64,000 bases of DNA, from assembly GCA_033030425.1 (NCBI GenBank), contig JAUFSD010000015.1, forward strand, positions 1,426,001-1,490,000, written 5' to 3'. This DNA is from Verpa conica (Eukaryota > Ascomycota > Pezizomycetes > Pezizales > Morchellaceae). The position numbers were made by a program, and so were the translations under genes. The notes under the pieces were generated by a model. That model searched no databases and was not told where the DNA came from. It was given only the letters and a program-made list of their open reading frames with translations. This document shows, in pieces, positions 35,944 through 47,022 of this stretch (the stretch's first letter is position 1; each line of letters begins with the position of its first letter).

Positions 35944-38358
35944 TCACTCCACCTTAGCTCCCAACCGCCTATAAAACTCTGCACATCCCGCACTTCTTCC
36001 CAAAAACGCCCTCAATAACTCCATACCTCCTTGTGTCCCCCCTGCCTCTAGCACTATCTTCCTCCACCTCCGCCCCGCCTCCCCCCACTTCCTTTCCTTC
36101 CCCTGCCACCCGCCATCCTTCCCTGCCTGGTCAGCTTGTTGGAACACCTCCCACACATCTGCCGCGTAGCAGCTACTCAAAATATAGCCATAATACCCAG
36201 CATCATACCCCATTTCCAGGTGTCCGAACGTCGCATACCCGTCCATTCTTTCCTCTGCCCCTAACACTGGAATGATTTCCTTTCTTAGTTGGTTGTATAA
36301 ATTACCCACATCTTCTATGTGCGAAGAAGAATGAACCGCCATATCAAAACTCGCAATATGCACCCCTCTTAATGTTGATAAGGCGGCGCCATCAAATCTC
36401 GCTTTTACAAGTGTATTAGCACTCTCCCGATCAGCACCGAGCTCGTGTAAAACGTCAACATCCCAAGCAAACTCCTCTCCCACTCGGCTTGGGACCTCCG
36501 CAAAATCGACTGGGACACCGGCAGGTCCGTGGTACCGTGCATATTTTGTTTCCGAAGATAAATCATGTACTGCATGGCCGAGTTCATGGAACAGCACCAC
36601 CAGTTCTGCATGACTCAGCACCCCAGAGGAGGGGAAGTCTGTTAGGACGGCAGTGGAGGGGTAGTGCCGGCGAGCTTGCGAGTCATCTGTAGAAGAGGCA
36701 GGAGAGGTACCCCCCCGCCGGGGAGGAAGGTCATACCCTGGTGAGACGTTGAGATTCCCGGCCTGTGCAGTCTTCCCAGCCCGCGCGAGAAGGTCAAGGT
36801 AGAGATACCCTACGAACTTTCCTCCTTCCCCACTGTTCTGCTTATCCAAATTCCAGACTGCATATAACTGTACGCTTTCGTGCCATGCCATCTTCTTCTC
36901 TTCATCTGCACCCCCAATCTCATCGCCGTTGCGTACTTCATCCCACGCCGACTCATGCCCCTTCTCCTGTACAACCTCGTCAGCGCTTCGAAGTTCATCC
37001 CACGCTGATTTATGTACCCCCTCCTCCTGTACAATCTCGTCAGCGCTTCGGAGTTCATCCCAAGGCGACTTTGTAGAAAAGACACCCAGCATCTCCTCCC
37101 AATCTTTCTTTGACACGCGCACAAATTCTAACCCAAAAACATTCCCCATAATTCCCAACACTTTTGGTAGCGTGCTTTCTAGTTTAAAGCCCAACTCCCC
37201 TCCCGGCCGCGAGTGCAATAGATGGTCTACATATTTCTTATCCCACAGGTGGTACCCCTCCTCCACCTCTCCTAGCTGCTCTCCTCGCTGGGCCTCGTCC
37301 TGCTCCTTCACCTGTTGTCGCTCTGCCACCTCTTGTTTGGCCACAGACCAAACCCCCTCTCTGACCTCCTCTAGAAAGGATCCTACGAATCCCACATCCG
37401 GCACCATCCTCCCCTCCACTCTGAACTCTGCCCAGCTCTCATACCCAAGCAGCCTGGCCACCTCGGCACGCAGCGTGATCAGGTCCGCAAATACCGGTGC
37501 ATTCGCCGGACAGCGGTTCTCATTCGCGATAAAAACCTTCCTCCTTGTGGTGGGGTTGAGGGCAGATGAGAGCACCGTGGTGACAGCAGCGGGCTTCAGC
37601 GGTAGCACTAGCATCTGCTCCCCACTCACTTGCATCTCGGGGTCCGGGGCCAGGGTGGACAGAAACTCGGCGGGGACTCCAGAGAGTTCAGACCGAGAGA
37701 GAGAAAGCGTGGCATTGATACTGATGAGGTTTGCCTGAAACCTCCCGCGTAGTACCTCCATATCTCCCAGCAGTACTTGCAGCCGCTGCTGCTGCACGAG
37801 GGGGAGTGTGAGGCCATCATGGAGGGTGGCGGTGTACCAGGATGTAAGATAGCGTGTGGATTCGGTGTCTATGGAGTGGGTAGAGTTGTAAGGGATGAGA
37901 GCGGTGAGAAGGGGAGGGAGGGATGGATGTGTTGATGCGGTGAGAGTGTGGTTGTTCAGTGCGGCCAAGAGGGATGCGGTGGTGTCTGAAGGGGAGACAA
38001 GAGAGAGGATAGTAAGTGTGTTGATGAGTGTTGTGAGGACTGCTTCGGATGCGGCGAGCGGGGAGAGGACGGTGTTGAATGTTGCATCTTGAGGGGTGAG
38101 GGTGGAGAGGCGGGATAAAAGGCCTGAAGATGAGGCTATGGCGGCGTGAATAGTGGAGGGAGGGGGTGGGAAGGAGGGGGGCGGCTGGGGAGGAGTGCGG
38201 CGATGGGTTAGGGTTTCAAGATTCGAGTTGTGGTGTGGGGCCCCCGAGGGAATGGGAGGGGAGGGTACAGAGAGTAAGAGAGACGTGGTCCAGAAGGTCA
38301 GGAGCAGAATAGCGACCAGGCTGAGGGTGGGGATGAGAAAAGGGGGAAGGCGTGACAT
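35944..38358 (-). CDS. M3 family zinc metallopeptidase (thimet oligopeptidase-like), membrane-anchored
   Basis: 804 residues in one frame. Cleaves short oligopeptides using zinc bound by HExxH and a downstream Glu. The motif FHELGHAVHDL is at about residue 590, and the third ligand sits in DFAEVPSRVGEEFAWD downstream; the C-terminal GYDAGYYGYILSSCYAADVWE is typical of M3 enzymes. The N-terminus (residues 7-30) is a hydrophobic signal anchor, so this member probably faces the secretory lumen or exterior, unlike cytosolic saccharolysin. It is about 100 residues longer than usual. An acidic insertion near residues 425-490 contains three tandem copies of S(P/A)WDE(L/V)R..DE. It is divergent from the ABC transporter with 574 bp between starts, so they may share a promoter region. 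Confidence 0.9.
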   Translation of the reverse strand: MSRLPPFLIPTLSLVAILLLTFWTTSLLLSVPSPPIPSGAPHHNSNLETLTHRRTPPQPPPSFPPPPSTIHAAIASSSGLLSRLSTLTPQDATFNTVLSPLAASEAVLTTLINTLTILSLVSPSDTTASLLAALNNHTLTASTHPSLPPLLTALIPYNSTHSIDTESTRYLTSWYTATLHDGLTLPLVQQQRLQVLLGDMEVLRGRFQANLISINATLSLSRSELSGVPAEFLSTLAPDPEMQVSGEQMLVLPLKPAAVTTVLSSALNPTTRRKVFIANENRCPANAPVFADLITLRAEVARLLGYESWAEFRVEGRMVPDVGFVGSFLEEVREGVWSVAKQEVAERQQVKEQDEAQRGEQLGEVEEGYHLWDKKYVDHLLHSRPGGELGFKLESTLPKVLGIMGNVFGLEFVRVSKKDWEEMLGVFSTKSPWDELRSADEIVQEEGVHKSAWDELRSADEVVQEKGHESAWDEVRNGDEIGGADEEKKMAWHESVQLYAVWNLDKQNSGEGGKFVGYLYLDLLARAGKTAQAGNLNVSPGYDLPPRRGGTSPASSTDDSQARRHYPSTAVLTDFPSSGVLSHAELVVLFHELGHAVHDLSSETKYARYHGPAGVPVDFAEVPSRVGEEFAWDVDVLHELGADRESANTLVKARFDGAALSTLRGVHIASFDMAVHSSSHIEDVGNLYNQLRKEIIPVLGAEERMDGYATFGHLEMGYDAGYYGYILSSCYAADVWEVFQQADQAGKDGGWQGKERKWGEAGRRWRKIVLEAGGTQGGMELLRAFLGRSAGCAEFYRRLGAKVE

Positions 38359-38932
38359 GTTGGATATAGCCCGACCGAGGCAGATTGATTTGGAGCTCCA
38401 TGGCGACGATGGGGTTTATTTCAAGTGTAGTTGCAGAGGAGCTGTGAATAGGGCGTAGTCTGGCCAGCCAGTCAATAACACGACAGAGAATGGTGTAGTC
38501 CGGGGGTGGGGGCAGGAGGGAGGGAGGGTAGGGTGCAGACAGGGGGAGTAGAACAGGATAGACATAATCCGGGATTCAGACACAGGATGTGACAGGGGAT
38601 ATAACATAAGACTTACCAGAAAGATACCCCTGACTGACTGTGTTCAACGGTCTGCAGATGAATCAATCTGCCGGCAGAAGGAGGGGCATCTCCCCTAGAA
38701 TAGCACCGTGGCTCGTGCGTAGAACCACCTTCCATTCCGATATGAGACAGCGAGATCAGCGGTGGCTTATGCGGGTGATTGCAGGGGAGAGTGGCAGTAC
38801 ATGGAAATGTACTGGCTGTCGGCTTATTATCTCTCCCTCGAATATCTACTTTATATATTTATATCTGCTTGATTCCTACCAGCTACCAGCTGTCTCCGTA
38901 GAAGAATAGACGGTTAATTCGAGTTGTTAATC

Positions 38933-41900
38933 ATGGACTGCCCTCCTAGTCTCGATGCCCTCTTTGGCCCCGCCGTCGCCCATTGCCGGCGCACTTTCGA
39001 CTTTACCCTCCTGTTTGAAGAAACAATCTTGACTATCGCCCCAGCAGTGCTGTTTATTATCCTCTGCCTTCCACGGCTATACACTCTACTCAGGCGTCAG
39101 CTGCTAACTCAAACCCACGGGTACCTTCACAAAGGAAAACTAGTCTGTCCCTCTCCCCTCTCCCCTCTCCCCGCTTCTCAACCGCCCCGCTGACATCACT
39201 GCAGATAACAACCTCTATATACGCCGCCCTCCAAGTGGCCTTTCTTGTGCTCACGTGCACTCGCCCCCATACCCGCACTTCTATCCCCGCCGCAACCCTA
39301 ACACTCTTATCTTCCCTGCTCATCCCCGCCCTATCACACCTTGAACATACCCGCTCCATCAGACCCTCTGCACTCTTATGTGTATATACCCTCCTCACAC
39401 TCCCATTTGATGGGGCCCGGACGCGCACACTCTGGTTATCTTTCTCTTCCTCTACCTCTAATATTCCCGCTATCTTGACGGCATCTCTCGGCGTAAAGCT
39501 ATTCCTCCTAACGCTTGAATGCGCCCCCAAACCTCGACCTCAGACCGCCGAGATCTCCCCCGAAAGCACCGCTGGTATCCTTGGGCAGTCCCTCCTACTA
39601 TGGCTCCTTCCACTGCTTCGAGCTGGCTATAAGCGCACCCTACAACTGTCGGATCTATATCCTATTCCCCCATCCTTACTCTCTTCTTCCCTATCTGTCC
39701 ACTTTCACAGCCACTGGAACCCTGAATCATCCTCCAAGCATGCGCTACTACTAACAACAGTCCTCTCTCTCCCCCGCCCCCTCCTAGCACCCATAATTCC
39801 CCGCCTAGCACTAATAGGTTTCACATTCACCCAGCCGTTCCTTGTCTCACGGGTATTGTCTTACCTTGCTGAAGACAATTTAGAGAATAGGAATGCAACG
39901 GGCTACAGTCTTATGGCTGCGTATGGGATTGTGTATACTGGGATAGCTGTAAGTCATCAACTTTCCTACTACTCCTTACCTCTAGTTTGTCCACTGCTCC
40001 GTCCCCCCTCCCACCCGTGGTGGAAAGCACGCAGTTCGAGTACTCCAAGTGATTCTCCGGGAGTCTGGGGTTTTAAGCTTCCGCGGTTGTTCGCTGGCCT
40101 TCGCTGACACCCACGATAGATATCAACTACCTTCTACAACCACCTCACATATCGGCTCCTCACGGCTGTGCGTGGGGGGCTTATTGCGACGATATATAAA
40201 CACACCTTGGTGTTCCCCTCTGTATCAGCGGGGATGTCTGCCAGTGTGACAAGCGATGAGGGAAATCAGGAGAAACCTACGACGCCTGCCTCCTCATCAA
40301 GCTCATTAGGCGAGCAGGAGAAGAAGAAAGCCTCCACTTCATCCTCGTCCTCGAGCACCCCAGACGCAGACTCAGCAGTCACTCTCATGTCTACCGACGT
40401 CGAACGCATCGTCTCAGGCCTAAAATTCCTCTACGAGCCATGTGCTAACGCAATCGAGTGTATTCTTGCCGTATATCTCCTCTCGCGCCAGGTTGGCGTC
40501 TCCGGTCTCGCTATGGTTGCGCTCGCGCTCGTGTGCGTTCTCATCACTGCTCGAGTCGCCGGCGTCGCGGGGGTGCGGCAGGGCGTGTGGATGGCCGCTA
40601 TACAGAAGCGGGTCGGGGCGACGGCGGGCGTACTTGGAGCGGTCAAAGGGGTGAAGATGATGGGGCTTGAGAACAAGGTCGGAGGGGTGCTGCAACAGCT
40701 TAGAGAGACGGAGGTGGAGCGGGCGGGGCTGTTTAGGCGGAGTATTGTATGGTCTATTGGGCTTTGTGAGTCTCCTGAGGGTAACCTAGTGGCTATATAG
40801 CTGACTTGGAGGGGATAGCGTATGCGACATTAATATTTAGCCCGCTCCTGGTATTCGCGGCGTTTACAGGCATTGCCGAGAGAAAGGGACAGACACTGGA
40901 TGTTGGTAGAATGTTTACGAGTCTTACGCTCATTTCGTTACTTGCGGCGCCGCTAGTACACCTATTTCAGGCGCTGCCGGCGTTGAGTGCTGCGGGGAAC
41001 TGTGCGGCGCGTATTCAGGCGTATTTGAGGGTGAGGGGAAGGGGAGAGGGGGGGGCACACCCCTGGGCCACAGACCCAGAGGGGGAGAGTATAAGGCCTG
41101 AGAATAAAATAGAGAGTGAGGCGATTGTGGTCTGTGGCGGTAGCTTCGGGTTCAGTTCAGATACCCCGCCTGTGGTCAAGGATGTTAACCTCAGTGTTAA
41201 GCGTGCGGAACTAGTCATGCTAATCGGCCCCGTTGGCTGCGGAAAAAGCACACTCCTCAAAGGGCTACTCGGGGAGGTAGTAGTGCTAGCGGGGACAGTA
41301 AGGGTAAGTGGTGGGGTCGCGTACTGTGATCAAACCGCGTGGCTAGTCAATGATACTGTACGTGCGAATATTATCGGCCCGGCGGAGTACGACGAAGGGT
41401 GGTATCGCAGTGTGACGAGAGCGTGTGTGCTAGACGGGGATATTGACAGACTGGCGAAGAGAGATGGGACAAAAGTTGGGAGTAAGGGCGTGGCACTTAG
41501 CGGTGGGCAGAAGCAGAGATTGGTGAGTTCGCGCCTGATGGAGCGGAGACGGGGGAGCTAATAACATTGGTAGGCACTAGCGCGGGCACTTTACGCGCGC
41601 AGGGAAATCGTAATCCTAGATGACATCTTCTCCGGGCTCGACCGCACGACTGTTGAATTGCTGTTTGGGCGCCTCTGGGGGACTGAGGGCCTGTTGCGCA
41701 AACTCAGGACGACAGTCATTTTCGCAACGCATGGTGGTAAGTCCTCCCCCTTCTTTAGAGCGCGTAGAGTGCGCTGACGCGCCTTGGGTAGTGGGCTACC
41801 TACAGTACGCGGACCGGGTTGTCGCACTAGGATCGGACGGTAGGGTTTTAGAGCAAGGGACGATAGCCGAGGTGCTGCTGGCAGATGGGTATATTAAGAG

Positions 41901-44101
41901 TCTGTGTGGCGCAAAGCAGGGTGTGAGTGCTGTGGATGATGAGCCGGCGGAAGAGAAGCCAGAGGTGCTATCGGAGAAACCTACGGAGGACAACGAGAAG
42001 GGGGAAAGGAAAACAAGGGATAGAGATGTTTATAGGTACTATTTTAAAGCGATTGGGAAGCTTAATACTGTCTGCTTTCTCGCTGGCGGGATATGTTTTG
42101 CGGTACTACTAAAGTTTCCAGGTTTGTCTTGTGCTGTGGCTCTCTTTCTTTCTTGGATTTTCTAACAATAATGACCTATAGACCAATGGTTGACATGGTG
42201 GTCGAATGCGAATACGACACATCCGAACCAGAGAATTGGGTATTATCTTGGAGTGTATGCGGGGTTTAATGTTTTGGCGTTTATTTCACTGTGTGCTTGG
42301 TCGTGGTCAGTACGCCGTACTATACACCTTGATCACCGTTAATTAGTGGGATAGGCATCTCTTCTACGGCGTTGTAGCGACGTCGGGGAAGAATCTGCAC
42401 CGAGAGCTATTAAAGACTGTGATGAGGTACTTTTAAGTCTAATATTGATCAGGTAGTGTGGTATTGACAGATATTCTAGTGCCCCGTTTCCGTATATAAG
42501 TCGTATCGATACAGGTGTTACGACCAATAGGTACTTGACTGTCTACATACTTTAGAGGAGGAAGCTAATGATTTCATAGGTTTAGTCAAGATATGTTATT
42601 GGTCGATGGGACATTGCCGTTATCATTATTGAACACGGCAGCAGGTATGCCTCTACGTCTTCCAGACCAAAGTACTAGCTAACTCTCGCGGCAGAGCTCT
42701 TCACATTTATCGTGCAGATCGGCCTCATCGCCGCCGCATCCCCCTTCATCCTTGCGTCATTCCCCTTCATCTTCGCTGTCGTCTATATAATCCAGCGCTT
42801 CTACCTCTGCACCTCCAAACAACTCCGCCTCATGGATATCGAAGCAAAAGCGCCTCTCTATGCTCACTTTATCGAGACTTCGAGTGGGCTGGCGCTCATC
42901 CGCGCCTACGGTTGGCAGCGCTATTTCACGGAGACTACATATCGTGTACTAGACGAGTCGCAGAAACCATTCTACCTGCTGTATTGTGTACAGGTTTGGT
43001 TGAATTTAGTGCTGGATTTGGTCGTAGCAGGGTTGGCAGTGGTGATAATTGGCATTGCGGTGGGGCGGCAGGGATTGTTGAGTACGAGTGCGATAGGTCT
43101 AGCGTTAGTGAATATCACGACACTAGGGGAGACACTAAAGAATTTAGTTATTTCTTATACGGGTTTAGAGACTAGTTTGGGGGCGATTGCGAGGTTAGAG
43201 TCATTTACGAGGGAGACGCCGAACGAGGATGCGGGGGATGAATATCATGAGGAGCCGCCGAATTGGCCCGGTAGTGGAGTTGTCGAGTTGAAGAATATTT
43301 CTGCAGCGTACAGGTCTGTTTTTATAGAACCTCAACTAAAGGGTGTTTTAGCTAACGTGACTTTGCGCTTCAGAGAAGAAGGAGCTCCAGTTTTGAAAAA
43401 CATCTCATTGAAAATTGAAGCCGGCCAGAAGGTGGCAGTTTGTGGTCGCAGCGGTAGCGGAAAAACCTCCCTCCTCACTGCCTTCTGCCGCATGCTCGAT
43501 CTCACATCCGGAGCGATTTACATCGACGGCATAGACCTTTCAACAATCCAGCGGCATTATGCGCGCTCACACCTTAACGTCGTCCCCCAGGATGCGTATG
43601 CTTTCCCCGGATCCGTCCGTGCGAACCTCGACCTCGCGGGCACCATCTCCGACGAGGAGCTAGTCAGAATACTAACACGGGTAGAGCTATGGGAGAAGAT
43701 AAAGGAACTCGGCGGATTAGATGCGGAGATGAACTTAGAGGAGTTGAGTGCGGGACAGAGACAGCTGGTCTGTCTTGCGAGAGCCATGGTTAAGAGGGGT
43801 AATGGGCGTATTTTGCTGCTGGATGAGGCGACAAGCAGGTTTGCTCTCTACCCCCCTTTTTTTATTATAAGAAATGGAAAATTAATGTAGAGATAGTGTT
43901 GATGTTGCTACGGAGAAGTTGATGCAGCGAATTATAGAGGAGGAGTTCAAAGACCATACAGTAATTGCTGTGTTGCATAGGCTAGCATCTGCATTGGAGT
44001 ATGAGAAAATTGTAGTTTTGGATAAGGGTGCACTGGTGAGCTTTGATACGCCTGAGAATTTGATGGAGAGCAATCCACTATTTAAGGGATTTAGAAAGTA
44101 G
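38933..44101 (+). CDS. ABCC-type (MRP-like) ABC transporter
   Basis: Full transporter with many introns, ATG at 38933, ending …PLFKGFRK then TAG at 44099-44101. An N-terminal hydrophobic region (38933-39950) precedes the first transmembrane domain (about 40150-41010). NBD1 has Walker A GPVGCGKSTLLKG (near 41227), signature LSGGQKQRL (near 41500, split by an intron) and Walker B IVILDDIFSGLD. The second membrane domain covers about 42180-43190 and includes NRFSQDMLLVDGTLP across an intron. NBD2 has Walker A GRSGSGKTSLL (near 43446), signature LSAGQRQLVCLARAM and Walker B ILLLDEATS, then an intron and the switch His in AVLHRL. The Asp (DD) instead of Glu after Walker B in NBD1 fits the degenerate ABCC site. 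Exports conjugates or xenobiotics; its substrate is unknown. A serine-rich insertion lies at about 40300-40370. Confidence 0.9.
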
Positions 44102-44137
44102 CAGTAAGGTAACAAGTGTCTGTCAAACCGCTGTTTC

Positions 44138-44215
44138 TTTCTTGTTTGTCTATATCATAGCTCAAGGGCTCCATGTATTTATGATTAATTCATACATTTT
44201 TCTTGCTTGTCCATA
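44138..44215 (+). mobile_element. retroposed tail with about 17-bp imperfect target duplication
   Basis: The direct repeat TTTCTTGTTTGTCTATA / TTTCTTGCTTGTCCATA (about 44139-44155 and 44199-44215, two transition differences) flanks about 43 bp with the shared tail CTCAAGGGCTCCATGTATTT, ATGATTAATTCATAC. The ATTC array is nearly absent here. It is an older copy of the insertions at 19.3 and 35.1 kb. Confidence 0.6.
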
Positions 44216-45345
44216 CTTGCGCCGGATCGGTTGCAACTCTGAGCCAAGCTCCGAGTAGTTTACAATATACTAAGCGATGAGGAGAAGTAGAAACAAATAG
44301 ATACCAAAGTTGAATCTATTACCAGCCCTAGGAAGGATTTTTTATTATTTGTATTTGTCAGTAAGAGATTACAGGTATAATGGTGGTGTTTGTGACGCCC
44401 TAAGTAACTACGGGCTGGAAAAGCAAATAGCATGGTTAAAGTCATGGTCTCACTAGCTGCTTACTTATTAATCCTGGCTATTCATTCCGCTTAAGGTCAA
44501 AGTGCCGCTGTAGCGCACCAAGCTAGGCTTAGACCTCACTAGCTCAGACCCCACTAGCTCAGAGCCGCACACATAGCTTCACCAGGAATCACTCAGTTCA
44601 TCACCATTCTCCCTCCCCTGAATCATCAATCAAGACACGAGCAGCTCTACACATTTTATAATTAGTGAAAAGGAAAGTTGACTATGAGCGTCGAGACAAT
44701 CACACGATTTAAAACCCAGACTCAACTTTAAAAATCAATACTGTAAAGGTCTAGAGTACGGCTCGCTTGAGAGTAGAATGCCTGCTGTGAATCTTATGAG
44801 GCCTAATGTAACAGCTTTTTCAAACCATAAAACTGAAGTTTCTCTAGAGCATCCGAATAAGCTGGCAAACTCCTGTACTATTTCCTTCATGTTTATAAAA
44901 TTATATTTATTCCCTCACTGTATATGCTCCCTATAACGTCAAGGAATCATGCTATACCTAAAATTCTCTACTCTAGATATTGTTTTCAATGGAATTTTAT
45001 ATCATGGTATACTACATAGACTCCCTTTAATGGGTGGTAGTCTGGACGATTACCTTAGGTTTTAAAATCTCTACTATAACGAAATATCTATAGTCTGACC
45101 AGAAATTGGGTAGAAACTAAGCAAACTATCTAAACCGACCACAACCTATTGCGAGAACTATGGAATCAATTTCTACCGTAAACTCTCTATCATTATGATT
45201 GCATAGGTAGGCGGCCATCACCTAGCCAACGGCTGAATTGTACTCAACTTTCACTGATGATCCGGGTCTCGAGGCACAAAAAAAGAATAAATCAAGAAAG
45301 GCTTTTTTTATTTAAATAGCAATGATAATAAAAATACAATCCTTT
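44216..45345. other. intergenic spacer
   Basis: Convergent 3' flanks of the ABC transporter and methyltransferase genes. AT-rich; I see no gene or repeat structure. Confidence 0.5.
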
Positions 45346-46400
45346 TCACGCGCGTTCGAAATCCGCCCACCAAACATCCATAGTCCTACACCTACTAACG
45401 TCCTTCTCCTTTACCTCTCCCTTATTTATATTTTCCAACTCTCTCATCGTTTGCTCCCTCAACTCCAAGACTTCTTGTTTAGCCTTCGCTTGGTCAGGCC
45501 GGCAGAGCACGCTATCAATCTCATCCGTATACTGAGGGTAGAAGCAAACCCAAGTAACCTCCCATTGACCATCCACAACCTCTTCTACGGGTGTCACCAT
45601 CCCCTGCATCTCCACTCCGTCTTCGGATGAGCGGAGCTTCCATCCTGCCTTCTTTGCTAACTCTTTTACCTGCTCCGGCGACGGTGCAGAGCGCACATTT
45701 GGCTCCGTCGCATCTCGCTGCTCGGGGGTTTTGTAGGAGTAAAAGAGCGCCTGACACTTTGCTGCCAATACATGTGGGATCTGTTCTGGCAGCGAGTGCG
45801 AGAAGCTATACTCAGCTACGCAAAGGCGCGGAGCAAAAGGAAGTATCGCGGAGAGGGATTCTAATATGCTCGCGTGGGAGGGGAAGTACCAGAGGCTGTG
45901 GGAGAGAATGATGAAGTCAAAGTGCTCGCCCGGAGGAAGGGCTGCGAGATAGGTTAATGGATTCTGGGCGTGGAATGAGATGCGGGGGCCAAGCGGGGAA
46001 GCAAGGATGTGCTCGCGGGCGGCGGAGACGGTAATCGGTTGGCCTGCGGGGATGAGTTTGAGCGCTAGTACCACGACAACAGGGAGCACTAACCATAGTC
46101 TAGGCGGGCGGGATCAACGCCGACCACTTTTCCTGTTGGGCCAACGATATGCGCAAGTACGAGCGTCGTTTCGCCCTACAATATCTTTGTTTAGTTAATT
46201 TATCCGGAGATAGTAGAAGAATACAGACTGACCTGACCACACCCGAGCTCGAGAACCCGCGATCCCGGGGGAATATTGAACCGTGAGACCAGCTCCAAGC
46301 GGTGGCGGAATTGAGGGATTACGTAGGTTTGAAGATGGGCAGGCTTGTGAAGGTAGCTGGAGGAGAGGAGGGAGATGGTTGCATCGTCGGTGGTCGCCAT
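45346..46400 (-). CDS. SAM-dependent methyltransferase
   Basis: Three exons, 46400-46233, 46175-46094 and 46043-45346, in phase, giving 315 residues. The glycine-rich SAM loop VLELGCGQGETTLVLA spans the first junction. The acidic end of strand 2 is GVDPARLDYG in exon 2. Exon 3 continues with HFDFIILSHSLWYFPS (motif for strand 4) and AEYSFSH (strand 5). The fold is class I; the acceptor substrate cannot be told. It lies between the ABCC and MFS transporters, so it could belong to a small-molecule or peptide pathway; dikaritin loci often include a methyltransferase. It is divergent from the MFS gene, with 622 bp between starts. Confidence 0.85.
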
Positions 46401-47022
46401 TGTGAAGAAGATATGCTAACTACAGTAAGAAGAATACAGTGTAATGGGTGATTTCGGTCGAGCTTTGTATTGCTGCGAGCTCTTGTTCGCCCTACCTCTT
46501 TTCTGATGAACTCCAGAGCTTATTACGCTGCTCTTTTTTAGAATCACTTGCCTCATTTGGCTTTGTTCCGATGCAATGCAACACGTTATAGTCTGACTAA
46601 TCGTAGTTCTAGTCCTCCGATTCCCTACTTGTCCTCCATGGATATGAACCCGGAATTCTGAGACACCCCCCTGCTTCCGGGTTCTTATCAATGCTATCAA
46701 GTATTACGGGCGTCGGGGTAAGCCTGATGACAGGTGGCGGTGATTTGCGTGGAGGTTCAAGCATGTTCTACACCGCATGTCATCAGACCTACCCATAATA
46801 CCGTAGTAAGTTTGTTGTTTGATATTTGTTTTTCTCGGATAGTAATCTAGGGGTAATTGGCTCACACCAACACGGCCCGGAAGTAAGGAAATAGTAGGCA
46901 ATCCTCAATTAGTTAGCCGTGGCGCTAGGATAGCGGCATTTGATATGGAACTCAAAAATTCTCTCAACTTTCACTATTCACAACCAACATTTCAGCATTT
47001 CTTGGAGTTGAATTGAAGTATT
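46401..47022. promoter_or_regulatory. divergent promoter region, methyltransferase / MFS transporter
   Basis: This stretch separates two divergent starts (46400 and 47023), so it should contain both promoters. No clear TATA box or palindromic operator stands out to me. Confidence 0.4.

Noticed and set aside
36929..37738. 269-codon plus-strand frame opposite the M3 peptidase
   Set aside because: It is the antisense shadow of the acidic repeat and catalytic region; it is Ser/Thr-rich without features, whereas the minus strand encodes HELGH.
39090..39530. 146-codon minus-strand frame opposite the ABC transporter N-terminus
   Set aside because: It is antisense to exons that encode the hydrophobic N-terminal region; the plus-strand frame joins the rest of the transporter.
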